Origin: Pholiota molesta
Taxonomy: Eukaryota; Basidiomycota; Agaricomycetes; Agaricales; Strophariaceae
Length of the DNA: 64,000 nucleotides
Assembly: GCA_014925825.1 (NCBI GenBank)
Contig: JACGCK010000012.1
Location: 1 to 64,000, forward strand
Direction of reading: 5' to 3'
Part shown: positions 37,428 through 55,266 of the stretch, piece by piece
Numbering within the stretch: the first letter of the stretch is position 1
Layout of the letters: each line of letters begins with the position of its first letter
The notes under the pieces: model-generated
The model's database searches: none
Told to the model about the DNA's origin: nothing
The model's input: only the letters and a program-made list of their open reading frames with translations
Program-made: the position numbers and the translations under genes

Positions 37428-40353
37428 TCAAGCCCTTCGGAGATTGTATTTAGAGGATTGTATCCAATTATTGGAAATATCTTCGATGGTTCTGGAAAGC
37501 AATGGAGTTACAGCTTGAGGATTACTTCCGTTACCTTCGAGGTAATATTTGATCTAAAGTGATTCATGTATCAGCATCCAATTTAGATTTCAACAAAATA
37601 CCATCTACCTTCGGCTCGGTTCCACTCGTTCTTCATAAAATGATTGAGCGCCGCAAAGAGGTTATATACAAAAAAGAAAATTTACCTTAATGTCAGCACT
37701 AAGTTTACTTTCGCAATTGGGTCTCCTGCCCTGATCTGAATCATATGTCCTGATGAAAGTGGGAGAGATGGCCGGAAGTCTGGAGGATTTCCGCTGTCAT
37801 ATCCTGTCGTCAAATCGACAATTCTATTAATTTCAAGGCCTCCTAGAGTTTTGGATATGTGGGCACATCGCTTGCTGGCTGGATTTTTGCAACAGAATAT
37901 ATAAGGGTTAGAGCTTCCTGCTCAAAAAAATGTTCAAACTCACATCTTGGTGTCGAATATGCGCGAAGATTTCATCAGTGATTCTTGGATCGTTTGAAAT
38001 GAAGTAGCTGTTGCTTGTCTGAGTTTGATCAGTACGGTGTAATACAATATCACAAAAATCAATGCACCTCAAAGTACCCATATCTATATGTGAATTGCTG
38101 TCAAGTCAAAGGAATCCTTATCGAATACAAACTGAACACACCTCTCATATAGCTCCTGCAGATGGTTGCTGATAGTTTTACCTTTTATCCAAAGAGAAGC
38201 AACCAGTTCCGCGAACATCACCTAGAAGTCACGTCAGCATTTGATTCAGAAATTAAAGACGAGTGAACTTGCTGTAGCGGCGACACCATCTTTGTCTCTA
38301 ATCTGGGGTCCAAACATGAAGCCAATCGCTTCTTCATAACCAAAAGGCACTTCGTATCCCTCGGCCACTAAGTTCAAAGCAGTATTGCCAATGAACTTGA
38401 ACCCTGCGAAAAATGCGCGGGCTCATTAATAAGGAGATCTGGGAAGAGGACAATGTGGCGCACCCGTCAGGCATTCCGTGAACTTGAACCTTCGATCTTG
38501 GCCATCGATTCGATCATCTTTGAGCTCACAGTGGAAGCAACCATGGCCAATTTATCGATCGGCTTGCCGGAGGTTTTGTAGGCCTGCAGAACTTGACTTG
38601 CAAATATACTCCCAAGCTGATCACCAGTAAAGAGAGTCCATTCCCCATTCGGGCTGAGGAGCATAGCAATGGTTAGTATGGGTAATATACAAACAAGTGC
38701 TATGATCTGACCGTTTCTCTGCAGCAGTGAACCTGTCTGAATCTGGATCTTGGGCCAGAACATAGTCGGCTCCAACCTCGTTTGCTGTTTTGAGAGCGAG
38801 GTCCTTGAAATAAGGTCCATTATAATGTAATTTGGCCGGAGATTATGATTATCTTACGAGGGCGCCTACGTATTCACTGAGCCAATAAGATATCCCAGGT
38901 TTTAAATGTTCGCACCTTTCTCTTCCGGGTTCGGGAATTTGACCGTCGGAAATTCAGGATCTGGTTTCTGTTGCTCCTTGACAGGAATATACGGGGCAAA
39001 TCCATATAGATCAAATGCTTTCTTGACAAAAGGATCTGACACGCCATGCATCGATGTATTTACAAATTTAATAGGCACGCGAGGATTTATTTCCCTGTCC
39101 ATATTAGTTGTGGGCGCGTGTGGAGCATATTTTTACAAGAATTGACATACCGAGTAGAACTGAGGGTGGTCAGACAGCTAAAATAATCTCCTCGTAACTC
39201 TTCAGTGAGGTCTTTCACTAAAGAAGAGGCGTCATTAACTCCAAATGGCTGTGGCTGCAGGTTATCTTGAATTGACGCGGCTATCCCTTCATCATGTGGG
39301 CCGATAATCTGTACGTGATTAAGTGTAAGTGGTGGTTATCGAAGAGAAATCTTCCATACCTGGACTGCGTTCTCCCAATATACCTAGAAGCCAATATTCC
39401 TCAGAAACGATAGTCATAATTGACAAGTGCTTTAGTTACCTTGTATCCATTATCTTGCTGCAAAATACCTCAACTCCAAAGCCAGATGTCATTTCAAAAG
39501 CAAGACGTACCTTTGGATTATGACTAGCTTTAGATCTCAGGATAAGACTACTGTGCAGGATGCCATACATGAAAACGAATACCTGTAATCATAACACCGC
39601 ATGCAGCATTCAGCTTTTTTACGCCAAAAGGTACCCTTCAAGAACATCGCTTGAACATCAAATTCAATGATGTCATCATGTAGATAGAGACTGACATTGG
39701 GGTATGATTAAGACCTCGAAGGGCATAGACTTTGATACCCTTCGCAACAAATATCTTCGCAGTCAGATCTGCCCAGTGTTCTGAATTGTGCCTGTGGTCA
39801 TGACCAACAACAAGCCCGCGTGTTTTCGCGTCTATTATATGTTGCAAGACATACTCCGCGAGCCCCTAACAGATGCGAGGAGGTTAAACCAGGTAATCTC
39901 CTCCGCGACGGATTATTCACCTGTGATGTTTGAGTAATGATAAGATCTTGACCAAGTATAAGTTACGCCCACTAATGAATAGATATTGCGAACCAACCAT
40001 TCATACGAGACCAGCCAGCTTCCATTCTGCCTCGCAAGCCTATGTATTACAGACCACGCAACGTCATGAAGGGCAAACGAGTCACAACCAATACCCATAC
40101 CGGCAGTCCCAAACTCAATACGCGTTCTGCGTATAATTTAGCTTTTGCGATCTCTTCTAATGAACGAGATAGGCACCTCAAACGTTTTTCAAGTTCGTCA
40201 TAGTCTTTACTATCCCACAGAGTCTGAATTTCGCGACGCGTCTCAGGATTCTAGGTTTATGAGCTATATGACTTATATTTAACTAGAAGAAATGAATACC
40301 GGATCGAGGAGAAGCCATTGGTCTACTAGATCTTTCAGCGGTGGAGAAGACAT
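37428..40353 (-). CDS. PGM2: Phosphoglucomutase-2/phosphopentomutase (PGM2, yeast PRM15-like)
   Basis: Alpha-D-phosphohexomutase of the PGM2 branch, which prefers ribose-1-phosphate/deoxyribose-1-phosphate interconversion. It starts MSSPPLKDLVDQWLLLDPN. Motifs are RIEFGTAG|LRGRMEAGWSRMN (split by an intron), VVGHDHRHNSEHWA and the active-site serine in MITASHNPK (an intron splits the Ala codon). The metal loop AQDPDSDRF (about 38745), the sugar loop GYEEAIGF (about 38330) and the phosphate-binding end SGTEPKIKYYLEG (about 37570) follow. The stop at 37428 follows WIQSSKYNLRRA. One missing T (coding strand) at about 38485-38491 is needed to read KIEGFKFTECLTG. At least ten introns. Divergent from PEX6. 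Confidence 0.92.
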
Positions 40354-40462
40354 GGATGATGAAGGCAAGAGAGATCGAAATCATACGGCAAACCGGTAAC
40401 TTGATTTCCGGCGCGGAGTTCGGGTCTATTTATGCACCCCGCTATCCTCTGCGTCCACACTC
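40354..40462. promoter_or_regulatory. Divergent promoter PGM2 / PEX6
   Basis: A 109-bp spacer lies between the two proposed start codons. A tatttatg sequence (about 40428-40435) could be a TATA-like element for PEX6. Confidence 0.35.
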
Positions 40463-44374
<3,912 letters not shown>

Positions 44375-44668
44375 GACGAGTTTATCAAGGTACTTGAAAC
44401 TTTAGTATACAATCATCGATATAAATACCTCTTCGGTTATTACATGTATGTATAATCCAAACATTCTTTGTATTCGGCCAGCAGCGTACTTGAGTTCCAA
44501 TGCAACGCCAAGTCACATTGTCAGCTGTTTCCACATAGACATTAACAGGTATAGGAATCTATACTAAATCAAAAGATACATGCAAGTGAATAATGAAAAG
44601 GAGTAATACACGTTCAAAGAAAAAAAGCACAACGGCAGCGCACGAAGTCAACCGCGAATCCATTACAA

Positions 44669-47589
<2,921 letters not shown>

Positions 47590-47826
47590 GGTCGTTGGTG
47601 TGAGAGAGACGGGAGTGACGCCGGCGATGAAGAGTGACAGTCACGTGTGTCGATGGCCGGTGTTCAACGGCAAATAAGACGACGTCGAGGACGGGGGCGG
47701 GGAGAGGAGAGGGGCGAGGACGACGGAGGAGGCCACTGGTCGGAGACGGGGAGGGCGGAGAAGGCCGAGGGCAGAAATAGGTGATAGCCGGCCTCTGCTT
47801 TCTTTCCCGAACCCCCACCTCCCCAA
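47590..47826. promoter_or_regulatory. Divergent promoter CEF1 / Zn2Cys6 factor
   Basis: A 237-bp GC-rich spacer separates the two divergent start codons. It includes gggcggggag (about 47694-47703), a purine-rich G/A tract, but no site that I can assign. Confidence 0.35.
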
Positions 47827-50800
47827 ATGGACGTCGACGCAAAGCCCGACTACTCGCTCTCCCCGCCACCCGCTGCGTCCTCCACCCCCAAGACCCCCGT
47901 CGTCCGCGGCGCCCGCGCCTGCACCGTCTGTCGCGCCGCCAAGGTATGTCCGCCCGGCGTTCAACGCCCCTCCTGCTCACCCTCCCCAGATGAAGTGCGT
48001 CGGCGCAGAGGACGGCCAGAAACAGTGTCAGCGCTGCAAGCGGGCCAACGTCGAGTGCGATCCCCGTCTCTGCTCCCAAGTCCACATGCTTATCCCCCCC
48101 TCCCAGATGCGTCTTCGAAAAACACAGGCGCGGGCGCAAACCAGGCTCAAAGTACCCCTTCCCGTTCCCTCTTATCGCCTGTCCAGATCGCCTGATATAT
48201 CCGCTGTCCTTTAGATTATCCGATGCCTCTAAAATGCTCCGTCGCCTTGAAAAGGGCCTCAATTCCGCAAAAATAAAGTCCCAGTCAGAGTCCACCTCCC
48301 CTTACTACCACAACGATGATCTCCGCATGCCTCCCTCCCAAGAGCCCTATCCCACTACAGCCACGTCCCGCTCTTCCGACCAGCCGTACACTAATTCCCA
48401 CTTTTCCCCGCCTCAACTTTCCTCTCCGGTCCAGCCCTACCAAAGCCCAGATCCCTATCCTCCGTCCGCCAACGGCTCACGCTCCGCTGCCCCCACGGAA
48501 GACGACAAGGATGATTTCGAACGCACAGACGAGCCTCTCTTCCCCGAGAAGCTTATCCAGGAGAACAAGAGGAATTCCTTCTTCCGCACTATTCTCAATC
48601 CAGATACCCAACCAAGCGCCGCTGCCCAGAGCTCCTCCTCCTTCACACCACCCTCCAACCATCTTACCCCCACTCCTCCTGCTATAATTGATCCCATCAC
48701 TGCAGGAATCCTAGATGAAAAAGACGTGCACAACTTGTTCGACCTCGTGTTCTTACGTCTCAACCCTTTCATAAACCTCTTTGATCCCTCCCTTCACACC
48801 GTCGCATACGTCCGCTCAAGATGTCCTTTTTTATTCACTACACTCCTCATGGCCGGATGCAAATTTTTTAAGCCAGAAAAGTTCAAAGACTGCCAGAAAC
48901 TCGTCCAGGATTTTACAGTTCGCGCCTTTGCCGAAGGCTGGAAACGCGTCGAAGTCGTGCAAGCCTTCGCGTGCCTAACGTACTGGAAAGATCCAACCGA
49001 TAATGTCTGTCCACTTCTCCTTTTCATTCTCCCAAAGCACAATGACTCAACTCCACGTTTTCAGAGAACATGGACCTACATTGGTTATGTATGCAGACCC
49101 TTACTCATCACGTTGTACACTACTCATCCCCCTTCAGGCATGCCGGATGGCGGTAGAACTCGGCCTCAACCGCTATATTGCCCACCCTTCTCCCTCAGAG
49201 ACCGACTTTCAGCGATTGGAACGGCGCAACCGCGAGCGCACCTATCTCGTCCTCTTCGTCCACGATCGCAGTCTGAGCATGCAGACCGGCAGGCATTGGA
49301 TGCTCCCTGAGGATGACCTTATCAGGCACGCCATGTCATGGCACGAAGCAAGCGGTACCACGATTCGGCCGGAGGATGTTATCATCGCTGCTTTTGTCGC
49401 GCTGCGTCGGATTGCCGTAAGTTGTTCACCGTTCTATTTATGCCCATCCTTCGTGCTGACATGTCCAAGGCGGAGACGACGGACATCTTCAATACTGCAA
49501 GAGGAGGTCTCAACAACGCCAACTCGGACATCAATTATGAGCATGTTCTAGCCCATTGTAATGTTCGCCTGACGCAGTGGGATCAGACATGGAGGCAGGA
49601 AATGGAGAAGGGTATGTGTCTTCATCTCGTTTGACTAGAATCTCGTTGTTCTCATCACATTCGCAGCCCGAGGAGAAAAATTCCACTTCTCCTTCCTCTC
49701 CTTTTTCCGATTACATGTCAGGCTTTTTTTAAACAGTTTTGGAATCCAATCTTCCATGCAACCGGTAAGTTGTTTCCCGCGTTCTCATAGGGATTGTCAA
49801 ATGCCGAACTCTTCTACAGCACAGTCGCCAACCGCCTAGCTTGCAAGCGTTAACCATGTGCTGTACTAGCGCTCTGGAATCCCTGCATATCGTGTCTGAG
49901 GATTTCCACGGCATGAGGCTCCTCGTAAGTGTTCCATCTCCAAAACGCGATGGGATAATCCACGGGCTTATCAACCTCCCTTTAGCGCTACGGCCAAGAG
50001 TCAATAACAGTCATGACGGCATACTCGGCCATCTTTCTCTTGAAGGCACGTCCGCTCTCTTTTCATTCTGCACACTATTCGCCGTGTGATTAATACCCGA
50101 GCGCTATGACGCTTTCTTAGCTTCTCCGCACGCCGAACACCGGCGACCAGCTCGGCGCGGAGCGCGCACACGAGATCCACCAGCTCATCATGCAGACGGC
50201 GAACTCGTACGAGGAGGCCTCGCGGTTCGCGCTGTCCACGGTGTCTATGGCGGCCTCGTACCACGCCCGCTTCTTGCGCAGCCTCGTCGAGCACGATATT
50301 TTTAAATCCCGGCGGGGCGAGCGGGAGCGAAGTGACAATACGCCGATTGATCCCCGACTCCAAGGTAAGTCGCCGTTCGCGATCTATCAAATGTGCGGGG
50401 CGGCTACTAACGTTCGCTTAAAATGGTCATCCCCCACCCACCCACACCATCCATCGTGTCGTGCACACGACCGCTAGCAGGATCCAGTCCAGTGGCCGCG
50501 CTCCAGCAGGCGACATCAGCAACGGCGGCCGCCTCGGCGGCGGCAGCGGCGGCGGCAGCAGCAGCGCAGGCGCAGGCGTACGCGCAACAGGTGCACACCA
50601 GCAGCAGGATGCAGGAGCAGCCCGCGCAGCAGTTCCACTTCCCCGCGTCGCCGCACCTGCCCGCGCACCCGCACCAGGCGCAGGCGCAGGTGCAGGCGCC
50701 GGCGGCAGCGGCGTCGACGGTGGCGGCGGTGCCGGAGTACCAGGGCGACATCCAGGCGCGCAGCCTGGGGAACGCGCCCGCGGCGCCGGGGCACGCGCAG

Positions 50801-51079
50801 TATCCCGGCGGGTACATCCCGCCTGCGCCGCCGACCACGGAGCTCGACCAGCGCTACTGGAAGAACATGTTCATCGAGCTCGGGTTTGGCGAGGGCGATG
50901 CGTCGTCGCTCGTCGTGCAGCAGCAGCAGCAGCAGATGTCGCAGTACTTGGACCAGCAGCAACAGCACCAGCAGCAACAGCACCAGCGCCATGCGCCTTT
51001 CGGCGGGGCCATGCAGAGCCAGGTGCAGCAGTACCAGCCGATGCACGCTGCATCTACACACCCGACTTACGGACATTAG
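47827..51079 (+). CDS. Zn2Cys6 fungal transcription factor
   Basis: DNA-binding regulator. The zinc cluster reads ARACTVCRAAK|MKCVG..KQCQRCKRANVEC, split by an intron after CRAAK, giving the six cysteines. A Ser/Pro-rich linker (48240-48700) precedes the fungal-specific middle homology region: ILDEKDVHNLFDLVFLRLNPF, CPFLFTTLLMAGCKFF, then TWTYIGYACRMAVELGLNRY and ETDFQRLERRNRERTYLVLFVHDRSLSMQTGR. KFHFSFLSFFRLHVRLFLNSFG lies at about 49680. The C-terminal exon has poly-Ala (about 50535-50570) and several poly-Gln tracts (50910-51000), possibly an activation domain. The target genes are unknown. At least nine introns, and I could read through all exons without a frame break. Confidence 0.93.
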
Positions 51080-52081
51080 GTGATGTAGGTTGCCGATTGA
51101 TGTGTATTTTTTTTTTTGCTGGATGCCGATGGTAATGTTCTTGTTCTGTCTTTTGTTCTTCCTTGCGCGTTTCTTGAATGTACTACATATTTACCCCACC
51201 GACGGGCATTTCTCCATCGTATAAATTAACGACAGCGACGATTGTAATAGTGCCTCGGTGCATGCGTGTAATCTCTGTATCACCCTTCCCCATCTCCTTC
51301 AGTTCATTGTCCTATCGTACTTGTTTTCTATTCCGTTCTTAGTCGCATGCTTTGTCTTGAAACAACGATCTTGTCACTCCGTAATACAGTAATACACAAA
51401 ACTGTTTTCTGTGGCTCTGCCTTGAGGGCTCTGCCACATTGCTATACCAGACTCGACAGGGGTATTAAACTGACCTGAGTACCCGTCGGCTTACGGTGTT
51501 CAGAACGGAGGCAAACTTAGAGAGCGCTCGGTGATCCAAACGGGTATGGACGTCGGTCCGTATTAATTTCGGTGATTGACCCCGCTGCATGGCCTGATCC
51601 CCAAATGTCAATTGTGGGAGACGACAACTCATTTACGGGTGGGCCGTGCCGGGGTCATACAAGTATAACTTAGAGGACACATGCCCACCGTGTTCACACA
51701 CATATATCAATCAGCACAGTAGCGAACACAGCGGGCGTGTTCTCCCATGTCAATTGGTTCTGTCCAAACTTGTCAATCAGGCTGCCGTTTAACTGCACAC
51801 ATCTTATAAATGATCAATGTTGGTGAACGATATCATGTGTGTCTAGATTGATGTTCAGTGTTGCTGCTAGCCCTAGCCTTAGTACAAACTTGCGCGCAAC
51901 AGCTCCAGATTCAGAAATACTTGACAGTGGTCCATCTAGATTAATTCAAATGAATTCAGCACATTTTACTCACACCACTCATACCAGTACTCGTACACAT
52001 CTCCTCGCAAAAATAGAAATCCACGCACATCCCTCACATCCTTCAAGCCTCCAGGCCCACATGGACCTCACATGGCCATCC
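51080..52081. other. Intergenic region, about 1 kb, no gene seen
   Basis: Lies between the transcription factor stop and the NUP37-like stop, so it holds two 3' ends. It includes T-rich sequence just after 51100. A 10-bp direct repeat atgtcaattg occurs at 51605-51614 and 51747-51756. No reading frame with conserved content was found. Confidence 0.6.
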
Positions 52082-53635
52082 TCAAGCATCCACGCCAATC
52101 GGGAACACCACCACCGTGCGGCCCACCGCCGCCGCGATGCGCGGGATGCCCGGCAGCGCGAGGAAGTCAAAGTCGCGCACGTAGTGCGGCCGCGGGCGCA
52201 GCGCAAACGCCGTCGGCACGGCGTGCACGTAGCTGCAGTTGTGCACATGCAGCACCGCGCCCTTGCCGGGGGCCTGTGTCGCGATGCCGAAGTAGTCCGG
52301 GTGGGTGTGGCACCACCTGCGCCGTACGGATGGATGCGTGTAAGTACAGAAGAACAAGCGGGTCAGGGCGTGGCGTAACATAAGAAGATTGGGATGAAAG
52401 GAGATAGGATGGACGACGGTGGTGGGGTCAGCGCAGGTCTGGGCTACGGTGGGGACGCGGACGGGACGACATACCGGAAGAGCTGGACGCCCTCGGGGAA
52501 GCTGATCCCTGACGTGAACGGCGTACCTCCGCGGAGCTTGGAGATGTCCCACAGCGCGAACTTGTTGCCGAATACCCCTCCAATTCTGCAGTAGCACGAG
52601 CAATAAGCAAATGCGCATGCACGGCGCGTCGCAGACACGATGTCAATAATTATAATTATACACGCACATATCAATGGCATCTCCGCGCCAGTCCACCGAC
52701 GCCGACCACGTCTTCGTGTCGCCCATGACGGCCGCGCCGAGCGCGGTCGGCTCGATGAGCTCGACCATGCTCAAGTGGCGCAGCGCGCCGCCGTCATTGT
52801 CCAGGGGGTCCGCCCGCCAGTCCGTCAGGAACACGGAGCCGTGGATGTCCGCGACGAGGAACTCCTTACTCGTGGAGGGGTGCGCGCGGATAGATGCGAG
52901 CGGATTCGGGAAATGAATGGCGTATGCGGTGGGCTGTGGGCGCTCAGAGGGCGTCGGTGAGATAGACAGGTTGGGTGCGGGCGAAGGGCTCCGCGGCGCT
53001 TGGCCTGCTGTGGGCGGGTAAAGGTCCCAGACCATGAGCGTTTTGTCGTCTGAGAATGCAGAATTAGCATAACGAAAGACGCGAAGGAAGATGAGGTGCG
53101 CACCGGAGACAGTGGCGACATAACGCGCGCCGTCCTCGTCCCAGCCCCCGCAGAACACCATGTCGTTCACTTTGCCATGGTGGCCACTCAGGCCGCCGCC
53201 AAAGGGGAAGACATATTCTTGCGCGTCCGCAGTCTTGGTGAGGAGATTCAGGCCAAAGTCCGCCCCAGCGGCGACGAGTCTGCAGGGAAGCACGCAGACA
53301 TCAGATGGAGTTGGTTGAAAACGAAGAAGGCGGGATCCGTACTTACTCGATGACCCAGGCGCCGGACGCAGAGGGCGATACGGTGCGCGAGGACCACGCT
53401 AGCGCAGTAATGCGCGCGCCGACATGGAAGGTCGCGATGAGACGAACAGCGGTGTCCGACTGGGGTGGGATCAAGAGGGTGAGCGGAGGACGCGGCGGAA
53501 CGAAGGGCGGCGACTGACGACTTGGACGACCTCGACGGAATGCTCGCCGCCGATGGCGAGGAGGTCTTGTGCGTCGGGTGCGCGGCAGGGGCGGAGTGCG
53601 GCGACTTGGGTGGGGTGTGTGTACTCGAGGTCCAT
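52082..53635 (-). CDS. NUP37: WD-repeat protein, probable nucleoporin NUP37
   Basis: Single beta-propeller protein. The start at 53635 reads MDLEYTHPTQVAALRPC, then LLAIGGEHSVEVVQV. Repeats include HHGKVNDMVFCGGWDEDGAR, YVATVSDDKTLMVWDLYPP (joined across an intron at about 53055-53100), FLVADIHGSVFLTDWR and GNKFALWDISKLRGG. The end is FDFLALPGIPRIAAAVGRTVVVFPIGVDA. The layout, the size of about 420 residues and the C-terminal motif fit NUP37 of the nuclear pore Y-complex. Other small WD40 proteins such as SEH1 cannot be excluded from motifs alone. Four or five introns. Divergent from the small membrane protein gene, 38 bp away. Confidence 0.65.
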
Positions 53636-53673
53636 CGTTGTCGCAAACAAAGGACGCTTTGCCTCTGACGTTG
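53636..53673. promoter_or_regulatory. 38-bp spacer NUP37-like / small membrane protein
   Basis: The two proposed start codons are only 38 bp apart, so the transcripts must overlap at their 5' ends or one promoter lies within the other gene. No motif was recognised. Confidence 0.35.
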
Positions 53674-53856
53674 ATGCCGCCCGCCCCGCGCGCAGGCCCA
53701 AACCCGTGGCTCCTCCTCGCCCTCTCCCTCTCCTCCTTCGCCGTCTTCTACGCCGTCGTCAAGCGCCGCGAACAGACCAACCCCGCGTCCCTCCAGCCCC
53801 GCCAGGCAGACCACCCCCTCGTCCCGCCCCGCCACAAGAATCCGCCTCAACTCTAG
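53674..53856 (+). CDS. Small single-pass membrane protein, 60 residues
   Basis: An intron-free frame of 60 codons begins MPPAPRAGPNPWLLLALSL. Residues about 10-26 form one hydrophobic segment (PWLLLALSLSSFAVFYAVV), followed by a basic stretch KRRE and a hydrophilic tail ending HKNPPQL. The start at 53674 is chosen because it places the hydrophobic segment near the N-terminus; an in-frame upstream ATG would overlap the NUP37-like coding region. The Pro-Arg tail and the PNPWLL motif look protein-like and I suspect conservation among basidiomycetes. The function is unknown; a small mitochondrial or ER anchor protein is one possibility. It is squeezed between NUP37 and the UMP kinase gene. Confidence 0.6.
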   Translation: MPPAPRAGPNPWLLLALSLSSFAVFYAVVKRREQTNPASLQPRQADHPLVPPRHKNPPQL

Positions 53857-53922
53857 AGCTTAATCTTAAAAAAACAACACCCTTTATACTAAATTGCTAT
53901 TATCAACTTGTCAACATCAATC

Positions 53923-54942
53923 ATGGCTACCACCACCACAAACACCCCAGCTGCAGCACCCTCTGCAGGCCCGACGTTCGATAAGAGCAAGGTCACCGTC
54001 GTCTTCGTCCTCGGCGGGCCCGGCGCAGGTACGCAGCCCCATTTTCGCGATCCGGTCGATCGATCTCATCTTCACCAGGCAAAGGCACCCAGTGCGGACG
54101 CCTCGTCGAGGATTTCGACTTCTGCCATCTCTCCGGTACGCCTGCCCCCTCCTCCCCAACCACCCACCCCTCCCCGCCACTGACCCCCTTTCTCCTCCCA
54201 CAGCCGGCGACCTTCTCCGCGCGGAACAGAACCGCGAGGGCTCCGCGTACGGCGAGCTCATCCGCACCTGCATCCGCGAGGGCACCATCGTGCCGATGGA
54301 AGTCACGATCAAGCTCCTCGAGGTCGCGATGCGCGCCGCCATCGCCGAGCGCGACGCCGCGGCCGCGCCTGCCCCCGGGTGGGGCGCGGGGCGCGGGCGC
54401 TTCCTCATCGACGGGTTCCCGCGGAAGATGGACCAGGCGCTCAAGTTCGACGAGACGGTGCGTCCGGGCCCCCTTTTCATCGCGTTTCCTTGTAGGATGC
54501 TGATGGTTCCTTTCGCTAGGTCTGTGAGTCTTCGGTCGTGATCTATTTCTCGACGACGGAGGAGGTGATGCTCAAGCGCCTGCTCGTGCGCGCCGAGACG
54601 AGCGGACGAGAGGACGACAACGTCGAGAGCATCAAGAAGCGCTTCCGTACGTCCCCCCTCGCGTATATTCCATGCTCGATCTAATCTGAGGCATTTGCGC
54701 TCATCCCATAGGCACGTACCACAGCGACACGATGCCCGTCATCGACTACTACAAGTCACAGGGCAAAGTCGCAGAGGTGCGTTGTGCTTTTCTTCTGATT
54801 GGAAAAATGTGGTTCTTATTTTCTTCTTCTCAAATTTTAGGTTGACAGTTCGGACTCGATCGAGGTCGTTCACGCACGCGCGAGCATTGCCGTCAAGGAC
54901 GTGTTTGCTGGCAAATACGGCCGTGGGGCTGCCGCTGCTTGA
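53923..54942 (+). CDS. URA6: UMP/CMP kinase (URA6-like)
   Basis: Nucleoside monophosphate kinase making UDP/CDP for nucleotide and cell-wall sugar synthesis. The P-loop is [16 protein letters not shown]; an intron (54027-54078) lies between GAG and [25 protein letters not shown] follows. The NMP-binding region contains [14 protein letters not shown], then [18 protein letters not shown] (the DGFPR motif), [16 protein letters not shown], the lid [11 protein letters not shown], and [20 protein letters not shown]. The C-terminus ends YGRGAAAA at 54942. An Ala/Pro-rich insertion ([16 protein letters not shown]) precedes FLIDGFP and is longer than in yeast Ura6. Five introns, no frame break. Confidence 0.95.
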
Positions 54943-55266
54943 TTCGACCATGGCTCATGGAAAGCGTGTTTGGATATGGGCAGAAAGTTAATAAGTAGAT
55001 TCTCCACTACAACGTGGACGGTAATCAAATACAATGACTATATTTTGCGTTGAATTCAAGAATTTTCACCTCAGCCCCTCTCTTGACTGAACATAACTGG
55101 ATTCATCTTAATCAAATTGCTTCAAACAACATCTGTCTTCTATTCCGACAACGGATAAGTATGGACGAGATTTACAATTTTCAAAAAAAAGCTAGATAGA
55201 TAGGTATACATTCCTTCCTACATGTACGATCTGAGTATAAAAGCAGACACTTACTGAATGGTGGCA
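54943..55266. other. Convergent 3' intergenic region
   Basis: About 320 bp between the stops of the UMP kinase and the lipid kinase-like gene. AT-rich compared with the flanking coding sequence, with no conserved frame, consistent with two 3' untranslated regions. Confidence 0.6.

Noticed and set aside
50461..51135. 224-codon plus-strand Ala/Gly/Arg-rich frame
   Set aside because: An alternative frame of the poly-Ala/poly-Gln exon; the other frame continues the conserved transcription factor by a normal splice.
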